Source: Ideonella azotifigens (GTDB lineage Bacteria > Pseudomonadota > Gammaproteobacteria > Burkholderiales > Burkholderiaceae_C). From it: a stretch of 36,737 nt of DNA. Positions within the stretch are counted from its first letter, which is position 1; each line of letters begins with the position of its first letter. The DNA lies in NCBI RefSeq assembly GCF_006519715.1, contig NZ_VIDT01000006.1, forward strand, positions 1 to 36,737. The letters are read 5' to 3'. The position numbers were made by a program, and so were the translations under genes. The notes below the pieces were generated by a model. It saw only the letters and a list, made by a program, of their open reading frames with translations. It ran no database searches and was not told the DNA's origin. This document shows positions 1 to 8,664 of this stretch, piece after piece.

Positions 1-53
1 CCCAGCGCTGACCACGGACCCACAGCACCATTCCCACCTCAACGGAAACCGCC

Positions 54-1079
54 ATGCAATACAGACGACTCGGCCGCAGCGGCCTGAAGGTTTCGCCCCT
101 CTGCCTGGGCGCGATGATGTTCGGCGACCAGAGCGATGAGGCCACCGCGGTGCAGATCATCGACAGCGCACGCGAAGCCGGCATCAACTTCATCGACACG
201 GCCGACGTGTACGCCGGAGGCCGGTCCGAGGAGATCGTCGGCCGCGCGGTAAAGGCGGACCGCGACCGCTGGGTCATCGCCACCAAGGTCGGTTTCCCGG
301 CGGGCAACACCGCACCAGCCGGGCCGGACCTGTCGCGCAAGTACGTGATGCTGGCCGTCGAGCAAAGCCTGCGCCGGCTGGGCATCGATTGCATCGACAT
401 TTACTACCTGCACCGCGACGACGCCAGCACGCCGCTGGAAGAGACCGTGCACGCGCTGGCCGACCTGGTGCATCAGGGCAAGATCCGCCACATCGGGCTG
501 TCGAACTTCCGCGCGTGGCGCCTGGCCGAAGTGGTGCGGGTGTGCGATGAGCTGGGCATCGACCGCCCGGTCGCCTGCCAGCCACAGTACAACGCGATGA
601 ACCGCATGCCCGAGGTCGAGCTGCTGCCGGCCTGCGCGCATTACGGCATTGGCGTCGTGCCCTACAGCCCGCTGGCGCGCGGCATCCTCACCGGCAAATA
701 CGCCAGCATGGACGTCCTGCCTGCCGGCAGCCGCGCCGCACGCGCGGACCGGCGCATGCTGCAGACGGAGCTGCGGCCAGAGTCCATCGCGCTGTCGCGC
801 CGCATCCACGACCACGCGCAGGCACATGGCAGCAGCGCCTCGCACTTCGCGATCAACTGGGTGCTGAACAACGCACAGGTGCATTCGGTGATCGCCGGCC
901 CGCGCACGCTCGAACAATGGCAGGACTACCTCGCCGCGCTGGCCTCGCCGTTCACCGCCGAGGACGAGGCCCTGGTGGACACGCTGGTGGCGCCCGGCCA
1001 TCCGTCCACGCCCGGCTTCACCGACCCGCAGTACCCGGTGACCGGCCGCGTGCCGTGCACCGGCAAGGCCGCCGGCTGA
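54..1079 (+). CDS. Aldo/keto reductase
   Basis: This 341-residue protein is a NADPH-dependent aldo/keto reductase of the Tas/YajO-like group, expected in the cytosol, reducing aldehydes or ketones. It opens with the family start MQYRRLGRSGLKVSPLCLG. The catalytic tetrad is visible: Asp48 and Tyr53 in IDTADVYAGG, Lys78 in IATK and His120 in YYLH. The segment SNFRAWRLAEV and the late VIAGPRTLEQW, which contacts the cofactor phosphate, are also typical, and length is normal. The start lies 13 nt after a weak GGAA. The gene converges on the FAD oxidoreductase, with only 7 nt between the stops. Substrate unknown; the family call is firm. Confidence 0.93.
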   Translation: MQYRRLGRSGLKVSPLCLGAMMFGDQSDEATAVQIIDSAREAGINFIDTADVYAGGRSEEIVGRAVKADRDRWVIATKVGFPAGNTAPAGPDLSRKYVMLAVEQSLRRLGIDCIDIYYLHRDDASTPLEETVHALADLVHQGKIRHIGLSNFRAWRLAEVVRVCDELGIDRPVACQPQYNAMNRMPEVELLPACAHYGIGVVPYSPLARGILTGKYASMDVLPAGSRAARADRRMLQTELRPESIALSRRIHDHAQAHGSSASHFAINWVLNNAQVHSVIAGPRTLEQWQDYLAALASPFTAEDEALVDTLVAPGHPSTPGFTDPQYPVTGRVPCTGKAAG

Positions 1080-1086
1080 GGCAGGC

Positions 1087-2520
1087 TCAGCGCTGGGCCA
1101 AGCGCTGCAGGCGGCTCAGCCGCACGCTGCCGCCCGACAAACCTTGCGCCACGCCCATCGCCGACAGCAGCGCCGTCTCCTGCGAGTCGAAGGGCTGCGT
1201 GTAGCCGCCGGCGAACCAGATGCCGCCGCGGCCCTGTTGGGCGGCCAGCAGCTTCTGCGACTGGATCGCGCCCACCGTCGGCAGCATGTGGCGGTATTGC
1301 TCGGTCGCCAGCACCTGTTGCGGCGGCGCGCGGTGGCTGATCCAGCTCTTCCACAGCCCGCTGCTGCCGATCACCGGGTCCAGCCACATCGAGGCCTCGC
1401 AGGCGCTGCCCTCGGCGCTGCAGTTCAGGAAGGACCAGTGCCGTGCATCGGCCGGTGCGAAGGCTGGGTCGGTGTGCAGCGCCAGCGTCGCGTCGTAGAA
1501 CGGAATGCCCTGCAGCGCGCTGCGTTGCGCCGCGGTACCGGGCAGGCCGGCCAGCAACGACAGCGTGGGCGGGCCGGAGGCGGCGAAGACAAGCGCATCA
1601 AAGTCCGCCGCGGGCAAGCCTTGCGGCTGCACACGGAACCCGCCGCCCGGCGCCGGTGACACCGCTTCGACCGCTGCGCTGATGTGCATCTGCACCGTGC
1701 CGAACTGCGCCACCATGCGGTTCAGCGGCTCGATCATGCCGCGCTTGAGCACGTAATACAGCACCGGGTCGGTCAACGCGGGTGGCAACGCGCCGGCAGC
1801 GAACACCATCAGCGCCCGCGCCGAAAGCCCACCCGTCTCGCTCACGTCACCCGAGTTCAGCGACGCGGCCCACGGCAGGATCATGGTCTCGGCCTGCGCC
1901 GGCGTGAGGTTCAGCGACGCCAGCCAGTCGCCCATCGACAGCGACCAGCTCGCATCCCGCTGCTCGCGCCGCTGCGCCGCGTTGAACGCCGTCTGGAAAG
2001 CCTGCACGCCGGAGCGGTTCCATGGTGCCAGCAGCGGCCACGCGCGCCCGGGCAGCACCGGTGAGACAAAACGCGGCGTCGCCTCGTCGGGCGACGACAA
2101 GGTGATCGACGCCACGAAGCTGTGCGACTCCCCGCTGTCCACCGGCCACAGCCCCAGCTGCGACAGCAGCTGCACGTAGGTTGGATATGGCCCCGGATGG
2201 AAGAACTGCGCCCCCATGTCCACCGGCAGCACCTGCCCGCCCACCGGCACCGACAAGGTCCGCACGTTCCCACCAATCGTGTCCCGCGCCTCGTACAACT
2301 GCACCTCGCACACGCCGTCCAGCAGCCACGCACAGGCAATGCCCGCCATGCCGCCACCGATGATGGCCACCCGCGGCAAGGTCGCGGCGCGGGCGCGTCG
2401 CTGCGGCAAGGCCGCTGCGACTGTGCCGGCGGCCAAGCCGCCCAGCACGCGCCGTCGCCGCGGCCCGTCGGCTGGAGACAAGTCCGAAGCGATGGCTGTG
2501 GATGGGTTATCCGCTGACAT
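1087..2520 (-). CDS. Tat-exported FAD-dependent amine-oxidase-type oxidoreductase
   Basis: This protein of 477 residues belongs to the flavin-containing amine oxidoreductase superfamily. The N-terminus has a twin-arginine signal (PRRRRVLGGLAAG) and an Ala-rich hydrophobic stretch, so the folded flavoprotein is probably exported to the periplasm. Right after it comes the dinucleotide-binding motif VAIIGGGMAGIACAWLL, followed by an acidic residue in VQLYEA that would bind the FAD ribose. The C-terminal GGIWFAGGYTQPFDSQETAL resembles the second FAD contact of this family. The reading frame is open further upstream, but the start at 2520 is chosen because GGAGGTG lies 6 nt before it. It lies 152 nt downstream of the LysR gene on the same strand. 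Substrate cannot be deduced. Confidence 0.88.
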   Translation of the reverse strand: MSADNPSTAIASDLSPADGPRRRRVLGGLAAGTVAAALPQRRARAATLPRVAIIGGGMAGIACAWLLDGVCEVQLYEARDTIGGNVRTLSVPVGGQVLPVDMGAQFFHPGPYPTYVQLLSQLGLWPVDSGESHSFVASITLSSPDEATPRFVSPVLPGRAWPLLAPWNRSGVQAFQTAFNAAQRREQRDASWSLSMGDWLASLNLTPAQAETMILPWAASLNSGDVSETGGLSARALMVFAAGALPPALTDPVLYYVLKRGMIEPLNRMVAQFGTVQMHISAAVEAVSPAPGGGFRVQPQGLPAADFDALVFAASGPPTLSLLAGLPGTAAQRSALQGIPFYDATLALHTDPAFAPADARHWSFLNCSAEGSACEASMWLDPVIGSSGLWKSWISHRAPPQQVLATEQYRHMLPTVGAIQSQKLLAAQQGRGGIWFAGGYTQPFDSQETALLSAMGVAQGLSGGSVRLSRLQRLAQR

Positions 2521-2526
2521 GGCAAG

Positions 2527-2533
2527 CACCTCC
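2527..2533 (-). promoter_or_regulatory. Ribosome binding site of the FAD oxidoreductase
   Basis: On the minus strand the sequence reads GGAGGTG, a near-perfect Shine-Dalgarno, 6 nt before the ATG at 2520. It decides the start against a longer open frame reaching 2796. Confidence 0.8.
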
Positions 2534-2672
2534 GTGTTGGCGGCATCGTAGCCAGCCTGCACGGCAAGTCGATGGGGGTTTGCCAAATCGAATTGCCCAG
2601 CGTCAGATTGAGAAGACGGAGGAGAGCCCTGCACCAGATCCTCACCGCTGGCACAGCGCGACCTGCGCTGCC

Positions 2673-3584
2673 TCAGCGAGCGGTGTTGTAGGGTGCGAAT
2701 ACTTCCACGACCCAGTCGACGAAGACCCGCAGCTTGGCGCTCAGGTGGCGGTTGGGCCGATAAGCCACATGGAACGGCATGGGCGGAGGCGCCCACTCAG
2801 CCAGCACCTCGACCAGGGCGCCACTCTCGATGTGCGGCTGCACGATGGGTCCGAAGGTCTGCACGAGACCGAGACCGGCCAAAGCAGCGTTGACGTGCGC
2901 GGTGCTTTCGTTGACGGAGATCGGGCCCTGGCCTGCGATCTCGAAGCGCTCTGCGCCGCGTACGTATGGGGCCGGAACGATCCGGCCGGTGCCGGCCGAG
3001 AAAAAACTGGCCATCGCATGCCTGCCGTCCAACAGTTCCTGCGGGCTTTCCGGCACGCCATGCCGCTTCAGATAGGCTGGCGAGGCGACAGTCGTGAAGG
3101 CCATCCGCGCAATGCGACGGGCCACCAATGACTGGTCGGTCAACGCGCCGCCGCGGATCACGCAATCGACCGCTTCACCCACCAGGTCCACCGGTCGGTC
3201 ACTGACGCCCAGCGCGAGTTGGACGTGAGGAAAGCGCTGGTAGAAGCCGGGCAGCCGCGGCATCACGATCAGATTGGCAACGACCGATCCGACGTCGACA
3301 CGGATGCAGCCCTTGGGATCGGTCCGATCCTGCCTCAGATCGGATTCGATCTCGTCAATGTCCCTCAGCACGCGTGCCGTGCGCTCGTAGTAGGCCGCCC
3401 CCTCGGGGGTGACGGTCACGCGCCGGGTGGTGCGCTGCAGCAGCTTCACCTTCAGGTGGGTTTCCAACTGTTGTACGAGCTTGGTCACGCTGGGCTTGGG
3501 CATCTGCAACTGGTCTGCTGCGCGCGCGAAAGCGCCAGCCTCGACCACCCGGGCGAAGACGCGCATGGCGGTGATCTGGTCCAT
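2673..3584 (-). CDS. LysR-family transcriptional regulator
   Basis: This 303-residue LysR-type regulator starts MDQITAMRVFARVVEAGAFA and has the usual N-terminal winged helix-turn-helix (about residues 1-60, with AADQLQMPKPSVTKLVQQLE as recognition region). A periplasmic-binding-protein-like effector domain follows from about residue 90. The subgroup is that of regulators often divergent from oxidoreductases. An in-frame ATG at 3653 would add 23 unconserved residues, so 3584 is preferred. It is divergent from the SDR gene with a 110 nt gap, the classic arrangement for a LysR regulator controlling its neighbour; the FAD oxidoreductase lies downstream on the same strand. Effector unknown. Confidence 0.93.
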   Translation of the reverse strand: MDQITAMRVFARVVEAGAFARAADQLQMPKPSVTKLVQQLETHLKVKLLQRTTRRVTVTPEGAAYYERTARVLRDIDEIESDLRQDRTDPKGCIRVDVGSVVANLIVMPRLPGFYQRFPHVQLALGVSDRPVDLVGEAVDCVIRGGALTDQSLVARRIARMAFTTVASPAYLKRHGVPESPQELLDGRHAMASFFSAGTGRIVPAPYVRGAERFEIAGQGPISVNESTAHVNAALAGLGLVQTFGPIVQPHIESGALVEVLAEWAPPPMPFHVAYRPNRHLSAKLRVFVDWVVEVFAPYNTAR

Positions 3585-3694
3585 CTGGCCATTATTAGCG
3601 GATCGGAAATGGACAAGTGCCCGCCGCGATCTTGGCCAGGTTCGGATGCGCACCCAAACTGCGTTGCATCTCAGGCCAACGCAAGGACTCCACC
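3585..3694. promoter_or_regulatory. Divergent LysR/SDR intergenic region
   Basis: This 110 nt gap must carry the promoters of both the LysR gene and the SDR gene. AAGGA at 3683-3687 is the SDR ribosome binding site. A TAATAAT stretch on the minus strand close to the LysR start could be a -10 element. I could not identify a convincing T-N11-A operator by eye. Confidence 0.45.
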
Positions 3695-4447
3695 ATGACC
3701 AACAAACTTACCGACAAGATCGCCCTCGTGACCGGCGGCACCAGCGGCATCGGGCTGGCGACCGCCAAGCGCTTTGTCGCCGAAGGCGCCCACGTCTTCA
3801 TTACCGGCCGACGGCAGGCGCAGCTTGATGCGGCAGTCGCAGACATCGGTCGCAATGTCACGGGCGTCCGCAGCGACGTTGCCAACCTGCAGGACCTCGA
3901 TCAGCTTTTCGCCACGATCCAGAAAGAAAAGGGCCGACTTGATGTGCTGTTCGCCAACGCGGGCGGCGGTCAGGTGGCGGCGCTGGGCCAGATCACCGAA
4001 GCTCACTTCGACAGCATCTTTGACACCAATGTGCGCGGCCTGGTGTTCACCGTGCAAAAGGCGATGCCGATCATGCCAAAGGGCGCCACCATCGTGCTGA
4101 ATGCGTCGACGACTTCCATCAAGGGCACGCCTGGGTTCAGCATCTACAGTGCCAGCAAGGCGGCGGTGCGAAATCTGGCGCGAAGCTGGATGCTGGACCT
4201 GAAAGATGCGGGCATTCGGGTCAACGTGCTGAGCCCGGGCGTGGTGCCCACGCCGGCCTATGAGCTGCTGGGCTTGACGGGCGATCAACTCGAAGGCTTC
4301 ATCGAGATGCAGGCGCGGACGATCCCGTTGGGCCGCGTCGGCAGGACCGACGAAATCGCCAAGGCGGCAGTGTTCCTTGCCTCTGACGACAGCAGCTTTG
4401 TCAATGGCATCGAACTGTTCGCCGACGGTGGCATGACGCAGGTATGA
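3695..4447 (+). CDS. Short-chain dehydrogenase/reductase (SDR)
   Basis: This classical SDR of 250 residues is a cytosolic NAD(P)(H)-dependent oxidoreductase. The cofactor motif GGTSGIG is at residues 14-20, NAG at 88-90, and the active site is Ser138 with Tyr151 and Lys155 (YSASK). RVNVLSPG and the C-terminal [13 protein letters not shown] are typical of the family. GRR after the second strand favours NADP(H). The start is set by AAGGA 7 nt upstream and by the family N-terminus; upstream in-frame codons overlap the LysR promoter region. It is probably regulated by the divergent LysR protein. Immediately after the stop the sequence turns into an IS3 transposase remnant. Confidence 0.94.
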   Translation: MTNKLTDKIALVTGGTSGIGLATAKRFVAEGAHVFITGRRQAQLDAAVADIGRNVTGVRSDVANLQDLDQLFATIQKEKGRLDVLFANAGGGQVAALGQITEAHFDSIFDTNVRGLVFTVQKAMPIMPKGATIVLNASTTSIKGTPGFSIYSASKAAVRNLARSWMLDLKDAGIRVNVLSPGVVPTPAYELLGLTGDQLEGFIEMQARTIPLGRVGRTDEIAKAAVFLASDDSSFVNGIELFADGGMTQV

Positions 4448-4477
4448 CGGCTTTGTGGCAGACGATCGCCGCGCGGT

Positions 4478-4609
4478 TTGAAGGCAGCCGCAACGCGATT
4501 GGGCGAAGCGGGACTGATCTTCCACAGTGACCGCGGCAGACAACACGCCAGCCAGGACTTCCGGGGCGTGCTGCCCGAGTACGGCATCACGGCCTCGATG
4601 AGCCGCAGG
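4478..4609 (+). pseudogene. IS3-family transposase (OrfB) fragment, second half of integrase core
   Basis: The translation EAGLIFHSDRGRQHAS followed by QDFRGVLPEYGITASMSRR matches the middle of IS3-family OrfB integrase cores, where HSDRGSQYAS carries the second catalytic Asp and ITASMSRKGNCWDNA follows. Here similarity stops right after SMSRR, and the DDE Glu region is absent. There is no start codon context or partner OrfA. It is a dead fragment of about 44 codons, between the SDR stop and the DUF6624 gene. The 165 nt after it (4610-4774) hold nothing I recognise. A complementary N-terminal fragment lies at 36263-36396. Confidence 0.75.
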
Positions 4610-4774
4610 CCCGATGCAGTTGGAGGAAAATTGGCTGGCCCATCAATCAAAGCAAGCCAGCGCGTAGCAGCCATGGGACACGGCATCCAGGGGCAAGGTC
4701 CATGCAGCGGACCGAGAAACCGCCTCGCGATGTCTTGTCCGCTGAATTCGTTTGCATCGAAGTCCACCACCCAA

Positions 4775-5356
4775 GTGAACAATATCCTCAGGAATCAACT
4801 GCTTGCCATGGCCTCCAGGGACGAGCGGGTCCGTGCCGAGCTGCAAGCCGAGGGCACGCTGCTCGAGGGTTACCACCCGCGCATGGAGGCAGTTCATCGC
4901 GCAAATGCGGCCGATCTACGCGCGCTGATGGAGGAGCACGGTTGGCCGAGCGAGGCCTTGGTGGGGCCGGAGGGTGCAGAGGCAGCGTGGCTGGTGCTTC
5001 AGCACTCGATTGCCGAACCCGGTTTCATGCGCCACTGCCGCACATTGATTGATGAAGCCAGCCGCATCGGGCTCGTTCCACGATGGCAGTTTGCCTACCT
5101 GGATGATCGAATTCGTGTCTTCGAAGGCAAAGCGCAGCGCTTCGGTACGCAGTTCGATCTCACACCTGATGGGCCAGAGCTCAATGCACTGGAAGACCCG
5201 AGCCAAGTCGACAGGTGGAGAAGGGAGGCAGGTCTGGGGCCTGTCAGCGAAGTTTTGTCGCGGGCCCGGGGTCTCCCGCTCCCCTCGCACGAGGAGTACG
5301 CATCCAAGCAAGTCGCCGGCAATCTCTGGCGCCGCGATGTCGGTTGGGTCACATGA
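4775..5356 (+). CDS. DUF6624 domain protein
   Basis: The predicted protein (193 residues from GTG at 4775) matches the DUF6624 family: LRNQLLAMASRDERVRAEL at the start, HGWPSEALVG followed by AAWLVLQH in the centre, a second AYLDDRIRVFEGKAQRFGTQF block, and a closing EDPSQVDRWRREAGLGPVSE segment. The family's function is not known; members are soluble proteins of about 150-200 residues. The frame is open upstream into the IS3 fragment, so that part is not native to the gene. The start could be GTG 4775 or ATG 4808; neither has a strong ribosome binding site. The IS remnant may have replaced its original upstream region. Confidence 0.75.
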   Translation: MNNILRNQLLAMASRDERVRAELQAEGTLLEGYHPRMEAVHRANAADLRALMEEHGWPSEALVGPEGAEAAWLVLQHSIAEPGFMRHCRTLIDEASRIGLVPRWQFAYLDDRIRVFEGKAQRFGTQFDLTPDGPELNALEDPSQVDRWRREAGLGPVSEVLSRARGLPLPSHEEYASKQVAGNLWRRDVGWVT

Positions 5357-5581
5357 GTCGATCCACTCCCAAGCAGCGCATTGGTCAGGCCGCGATCAAG
5401 GCCTGACTCAAATCGATCAGACTCCAAAGCCTTCCTCGCGGTAAGCACGCGGCCGAGCCATCGGGTCAGGCCATCGAAGTTCAATCTCCAAAAGGCCGAG
5501 TTCAGGTTGCCCATTCGGGGGCTGTTTGCCCCAGGCCCCGTCGCCTATCTTCCAGTGATTCGGACACAAGGAAGAAGCAGC

Positions 5582-5656
5582 ATGCGCCTGACGCACCTCA
5601 TCAAGCACGTCGACACTCCGGGCCACGCGGCCGCGCATGAAGGGAGTGCGCCATGA
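5582..5656 (+). CDS. Candidate 24-residue leader ORF
   Basis: A small frame MRLTHLIKHVDTPGHAAAHE... of 24 residues starts 7 nt after AAGGAAG (5568-5574). Its TGA overlaps the ATG of the amidohydrolase as ATGA (5653-5656). Position, ribosome binding site and overlap suggest translational coupling or a leader peptide. I recognise no homologue, and the composition (four His in 24 residues) could be chance. The preceding 5357-5567 stretch holds no gene that I can support. Confidence 0.35.
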   Translation: MRLTHLIKHVDTPGHAAAHEGSAP

Positions 5657-7605
5657 CGCGCCGCCGCGACGTGTTGCAGGCGCTTGGTGGTGCAGCGATC
5701 TGGCCGGTGGCATCGGCCACCGCATCCGCGAAGGAAGGCACGGTCGTGCACCCAGACCTCATCCTGACCAACGGTCGGTTCACCACGCTGGATCGCACCA
5801 ATCCCAATCCGCAGGCCGTCGCCATCACGAACGGCCGCTTCAGCGCCGTCGGCGATGCCAAGGACATCCTCGCGACGCGTGGCCCGGTCACCAAGCTGAT
5901 CGACCTTCGCAACAGGCGCGCCATTCCCGGCCTGATCGACAGCCACATCCACGTGATCCGCGGCGGGCTGAACTACAACATGGAGCTTCGCTGGGATGGC
6001 GTGCCCTCCCTCGCCGATGCCATGGAGATGCTGCGCAGGCAGGCCCAGAACACGCCGGCGCCGCAATGGGTGCGCGTGGTGGGCGGCTTCACCGAGCACC
6101 AGTTTGCCGAGAAGCGGCTGCCAACCATCGACGAGCTCAACGCGGTGGCCCCGGACACGCCGGTGTTCATTCTTCACCTGTACGACCGTGCCCTGCTCAA
6201 CCGGGCCGCGTTGCGCGCGGTGGGCTACACGCGCGACACGCCGAACCCTCCGGGCGGCGAGATCGTGCGCGACGGGGCGGGCGAGCCCACCGGCCTCCTG
6301 ATGGCGCGCCCGAACGCCACCATCCTGTACGCGACGCTGGCCAAGGGCCCCAAGCTGCCACCGGAGTACCAATTGAACTCCACGCGCCACTTCATGCGCG
6401 AGCTGAACAGCCTGGGCGTGACCAGCGTGGTGGACGCGGGCGGCGGGTTCCAGAACTACCCCGATGACTACGAGATCATCGAGAAGCTCCATGCAGACGG
6501 TGAGCTGACGCTTCGCATCGCCTACAACCTGTTCACGCAAAAGCCCGGCGGCGAGGTCGACGACTTCTCGCGCTGGACCAAGAGCGTCAAGCCCGGACAG
6601 GGCGACGACACCTATCGGGTGAACGGCGCAGGCGAGATGCTGGTGTATTCCGCCGCCGACTTCGAGGACTTTCGCGAGCCCCGGCCCGAGATGCCCCCCA
6701 ACATGGAGGGCGACCTGGAGCGCGTCGTCCGCCTGCTGGCGCAGAACCGCTTCCCCTGGCGGCTGCACGCAACCTACAACGAGACCATCGATCGCGCATT
6801 GAACGTCTTCGAGAAAGTCAACCGGGAGATTCCGTTCGACGGCCTGCACTGGTTCTTCGATCACGCCGAAACGATCACGCAGAAGAACATCGATCGCATC
6901 GCGGCCCTGGGCGGCGGCATCGCCGTCCAGCATCGCATGGCCTACCAGGGCGAGTACTACATCGACCGCTATGGCCAGAAGAGCGCCGAGGCGACACCCC
7001 CGATCTCGAAGATGTTGGCCTCCGGTGTGCCGGTTGGGGCCGGCACCGACGCCACGCGCGTGGCCAGCTACAACCCCTGGGTTTCGCTCGCCTGGCTGGT
7101 CACCGGCAAGACTGTTGGCGGCGCGCAGCTCTATCCGCCGAACAACCGCCTCGATCGCGAGCACGCACTGCGCCTCTGGACGGAGGCCAACACCTGGTTC
7201 TCGAACGAACAGGGCAAGAAGGGCCGGATCGCCGTGGGCGAGCTGGCGGACATGGCCGTGCTGTCTGAAGACTACTTCCAGGTGCCCGAGAGCGACATCG
7301 CGCAACTCTCCTCGGTCATGACCCTGCTGGGCGGCCGCGTGGTCCATGGCAAGGGCGACTTTGCGGACTTCGCCCCACCCGCTCTCCCCGTGCTGCCTGA
7401 CTGGTCGCCAGTGAAGCGATTCGGCGGCTATCAGCAGCGCAGGCTGGGGCAACCGGGTGCCGCTCGCATGGCATCCATGTGCGGCTGCAGCGCCGGCTGC
7501 AGCGTGCACGGACATGACCATGCCGCCGCCGCCCGACGCGATGTGCCGACGAGCGATGCACAAGGCTTCTGGGGCGCGTTTGGATGCGGATGCTGGGCCG
7601 TTTGA
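5653..7605 (+). CDS. Secreted YtcJ-type amidohydrolase
   Basis: This 650-residue protein belongs to the amidohydrolase_3 (YtcJ-like) family of metal-dependent hydrolases. An N-terminal TRRRDVLQALGGAAIW segment looks like a Tat signal, so it probably acts in the periplasm. The N-terminal small domain (DLILTNGRFTTLD) is followed by the metal-binding DSHIH at residues 96-100. FDHAE and the late GAGTDATR with its Asp complete the metal site. The family core ends near DWSPVKRFGGYQ. Beyond it lies a tail of about 50 residues with a Cys/His cluster (CGCSAGCSVHGHDH) and a closing FWGAFGCGCWAV. AGGGAG at 5641-5646 is its own ribosome binding site. Substrate not predictable. Confidence 0.9.
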   Translation: MTRRRDVLQALGGAAIWPVASATASAKEGTVVHPDLILTNGRFTTLDRTNPNPQAVAITNGRFSAVGDAKDILATRGPVTKLIDLRNRRAIPGLIDSHIHVIRGGLNYNMELRWDGVPSLADAMEMLRRQAQNTPAPQWVRVVGGFTEHQFAEKRLPTIDELNAVAPDTPVFILHLYDRALLNRAALRAVGYTRDTPNPPGGEIVRDGAGEPTGLLMARPNATILYATLAKGPKLPPEYQLNSTRHFMRELNSLGVTSVVDAGGGFQNYPDDYEIIEKLHADGELTLRIAYNLFTQKPGGEVDDFSRWTKSVKPGQGDDTYRVNGAGEMLVYSAADFEDFREPRPEMPPNMEGDLERVVRLLAQNRFPWRLHATYNETIDRALNVFEKVNREIPFDGLHWFFDHAETITQKNIDRIAALGGGIAVQHRMAYQGEYYIDRYGQKSAEATPPISKMLASGVPVGAGTDATRVASYNPWVSLAWLVTGKTVGGAQLYPPNNRLDREHALRLWTEANTWFSNEQGKKGRIAVGELADMAVLSEDYFQVPESDIAQLSSVMTLLGGRVVHGKGDFADFAPPALPVLPDWSPVKRFGGYQQRRLGQPGAARMASMCGCSAGCSVHGHDHAAAARRDVPTSDAQGFWGAFGCGCWAV

Positions 7606-7678
7606 GCGTGGACGGCGGCCGTACCATGGCGCGCGGCGCTCTTCGATTCAACCTGGATACAAGGCAAGGGAATTTCCA

Positions 7679-8356
7679 ATGAAACTGAGCGTTCCTGTCT
7701 TCATGAGCTTCACAGCGGGCTACATCGACACGGCGGGCTTTCTTGCCCTTCAGGGCCTGTTCACCGCGCACGTGACCGGGAACTTCGTGACGCTGGGCGC
7801 CGCCCTGGTCCTCGGCACCTCAGGGGCCACGGCGAAATTGCTGGCGCTTCCCGTCTTCTGCGCGGTCATCCTCGTGACCCACCTGGCCTCTTTCCCGGTG
7901 GCCAGGGCCGGGTTGCCGGTGCTGCGCACGATGCTGTCACTGCAGGTGCTGCTGCTCCTGTTCGGGGCCGCGCTGGCGATCTTCGTGGGGCCGCAGCAGA
8001 AGGGAGATGACGTCCTCACCATCGTGGCCGGCATGTCCTTCGTTGCCGCGATGGCCATTCAGAACGCTGCCTCGCGCGTGCACCTTGGCAGCGCCCCGCC
8101 AACCACCTTGATGACCGGTACGACGACGCAAATCATGATCGACATCGCGAACCTGGTTCGCGGACTGGAGGGTGAAAAAAGGCAGGAGGCAAGCACTCGC
8201 CTGTCGAAAATGCTCGCCAACGTGGCGGCGTTCGCAGCGGGCTGTGCGGCAGGTGCCATCCTGTACAGCCAGTTGAGCATGTGGTGCTTCGCGATCACGC
8301 CCGTGCTCGGGCTCGTGCCCATTCTGGCGAAGGCAACGCGCGCAGCCGCACCCTGA
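7679..8356 (+). CDS. DUF1275 (YoaK-like) membrane protein
   Basis: This 225-residue integral membrane protein has the YoaK/DUF1275 signature: MSFTAGYIDTAGFLALQGLFTAHVTGNF at the N-terminus (split here: GYIDTAGF and FTAHVTGNF), then MAIQNAASRVHL and TTLMTGTTTQIMIDIANL. About six transmembrane segments are visible. The family is widespread with no established function; a transport or small-molecule role is often assumed. The start at 7679 matches the family N-terminus; the open frame extends upstream inside the amidohydrolase 3' end but without similarity. It follows the amidohydrolase by 73 nt on the same strand and may be co-transcribed. Confidence 0.9.
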   Translation: MKLSVPVFMSFTAGYIDTAGFLALQGLFTAHVTGNFVTLGAALVLGTSGATAKLLALPVFCAVILVTHLASFPVARAGLPVLRTMLSLQVLLLLFGAALAIFVGPQQKGDDVLTIVAGMSFVAAMAIQNAASRVHLGSAPPTTLMTGTTTQIMIDIANLVRGLEGEKRQEASTRLSKMLANVAAFAAGCAAGAILYSQLSMWCFAITPVLGLVPILAKATRAAAP

Positions 8357-8388
8357 CCAGCCGGCAGCGTTCCGGCTGCCGTGCTGCG

Positions 8389-8487
8389 TCCACCGCCAAA
8401 CCGGGCTCGGTAGTCATCTGGCGTGATGCCGAGCCGTTTCACGAACAGCTTTCTCGAAGACTGCTCGGTCGCAAAGCGGACCCGGCA
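8389..8487 (-). pseudogene. AraC-family regulator, C-terminal remnant
   Basis: The minus strand encodes KLFVKRLGITPDDYRARF preceded by FATEQSSR, which closely matches the last helix-turn-helix of AraC/GlxA-type regulators. Only about 33 codons are recognisable; upstream sequence in all three minus frames does not give the rest of the DNA-binding domain, and no stop follows at the expected place. I read it as a decayed remnant in the 308 nt gap between the DUF1275 gene and the sensor kinase. Confidence 0.5.
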
Positions 8488-8664
8488 TGGCCGCACGGCC
8501 CGCCGGTTCCGCCATCGACATCGACATCGGTTGATTCGCGTTCGAAAGCACCCACGGCGCGTTCTGGCTGCCGCGGCGGCTCGTGCTCTGGGTCGCCAGA
8601 TGCACGCGGTACTGCGACTGCCCACCCGGACGTTTCAAGATCCCAGCGGGTAAGCTGGCGGGTC

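Noticed and set aside
4610-4782. Minus-strand frame with WVVDFDANEFSGQDIARR
   Set aside because: It looked briefly like a transposase piece, but I cannot match it to any family, and it continues antisense to the SDR gene.
5545-7563. 672-codon open frame on the minus strand
   Set aside because: It lies antisense to the amidohydrolase and shows only the complement of its codons; no family similarity.
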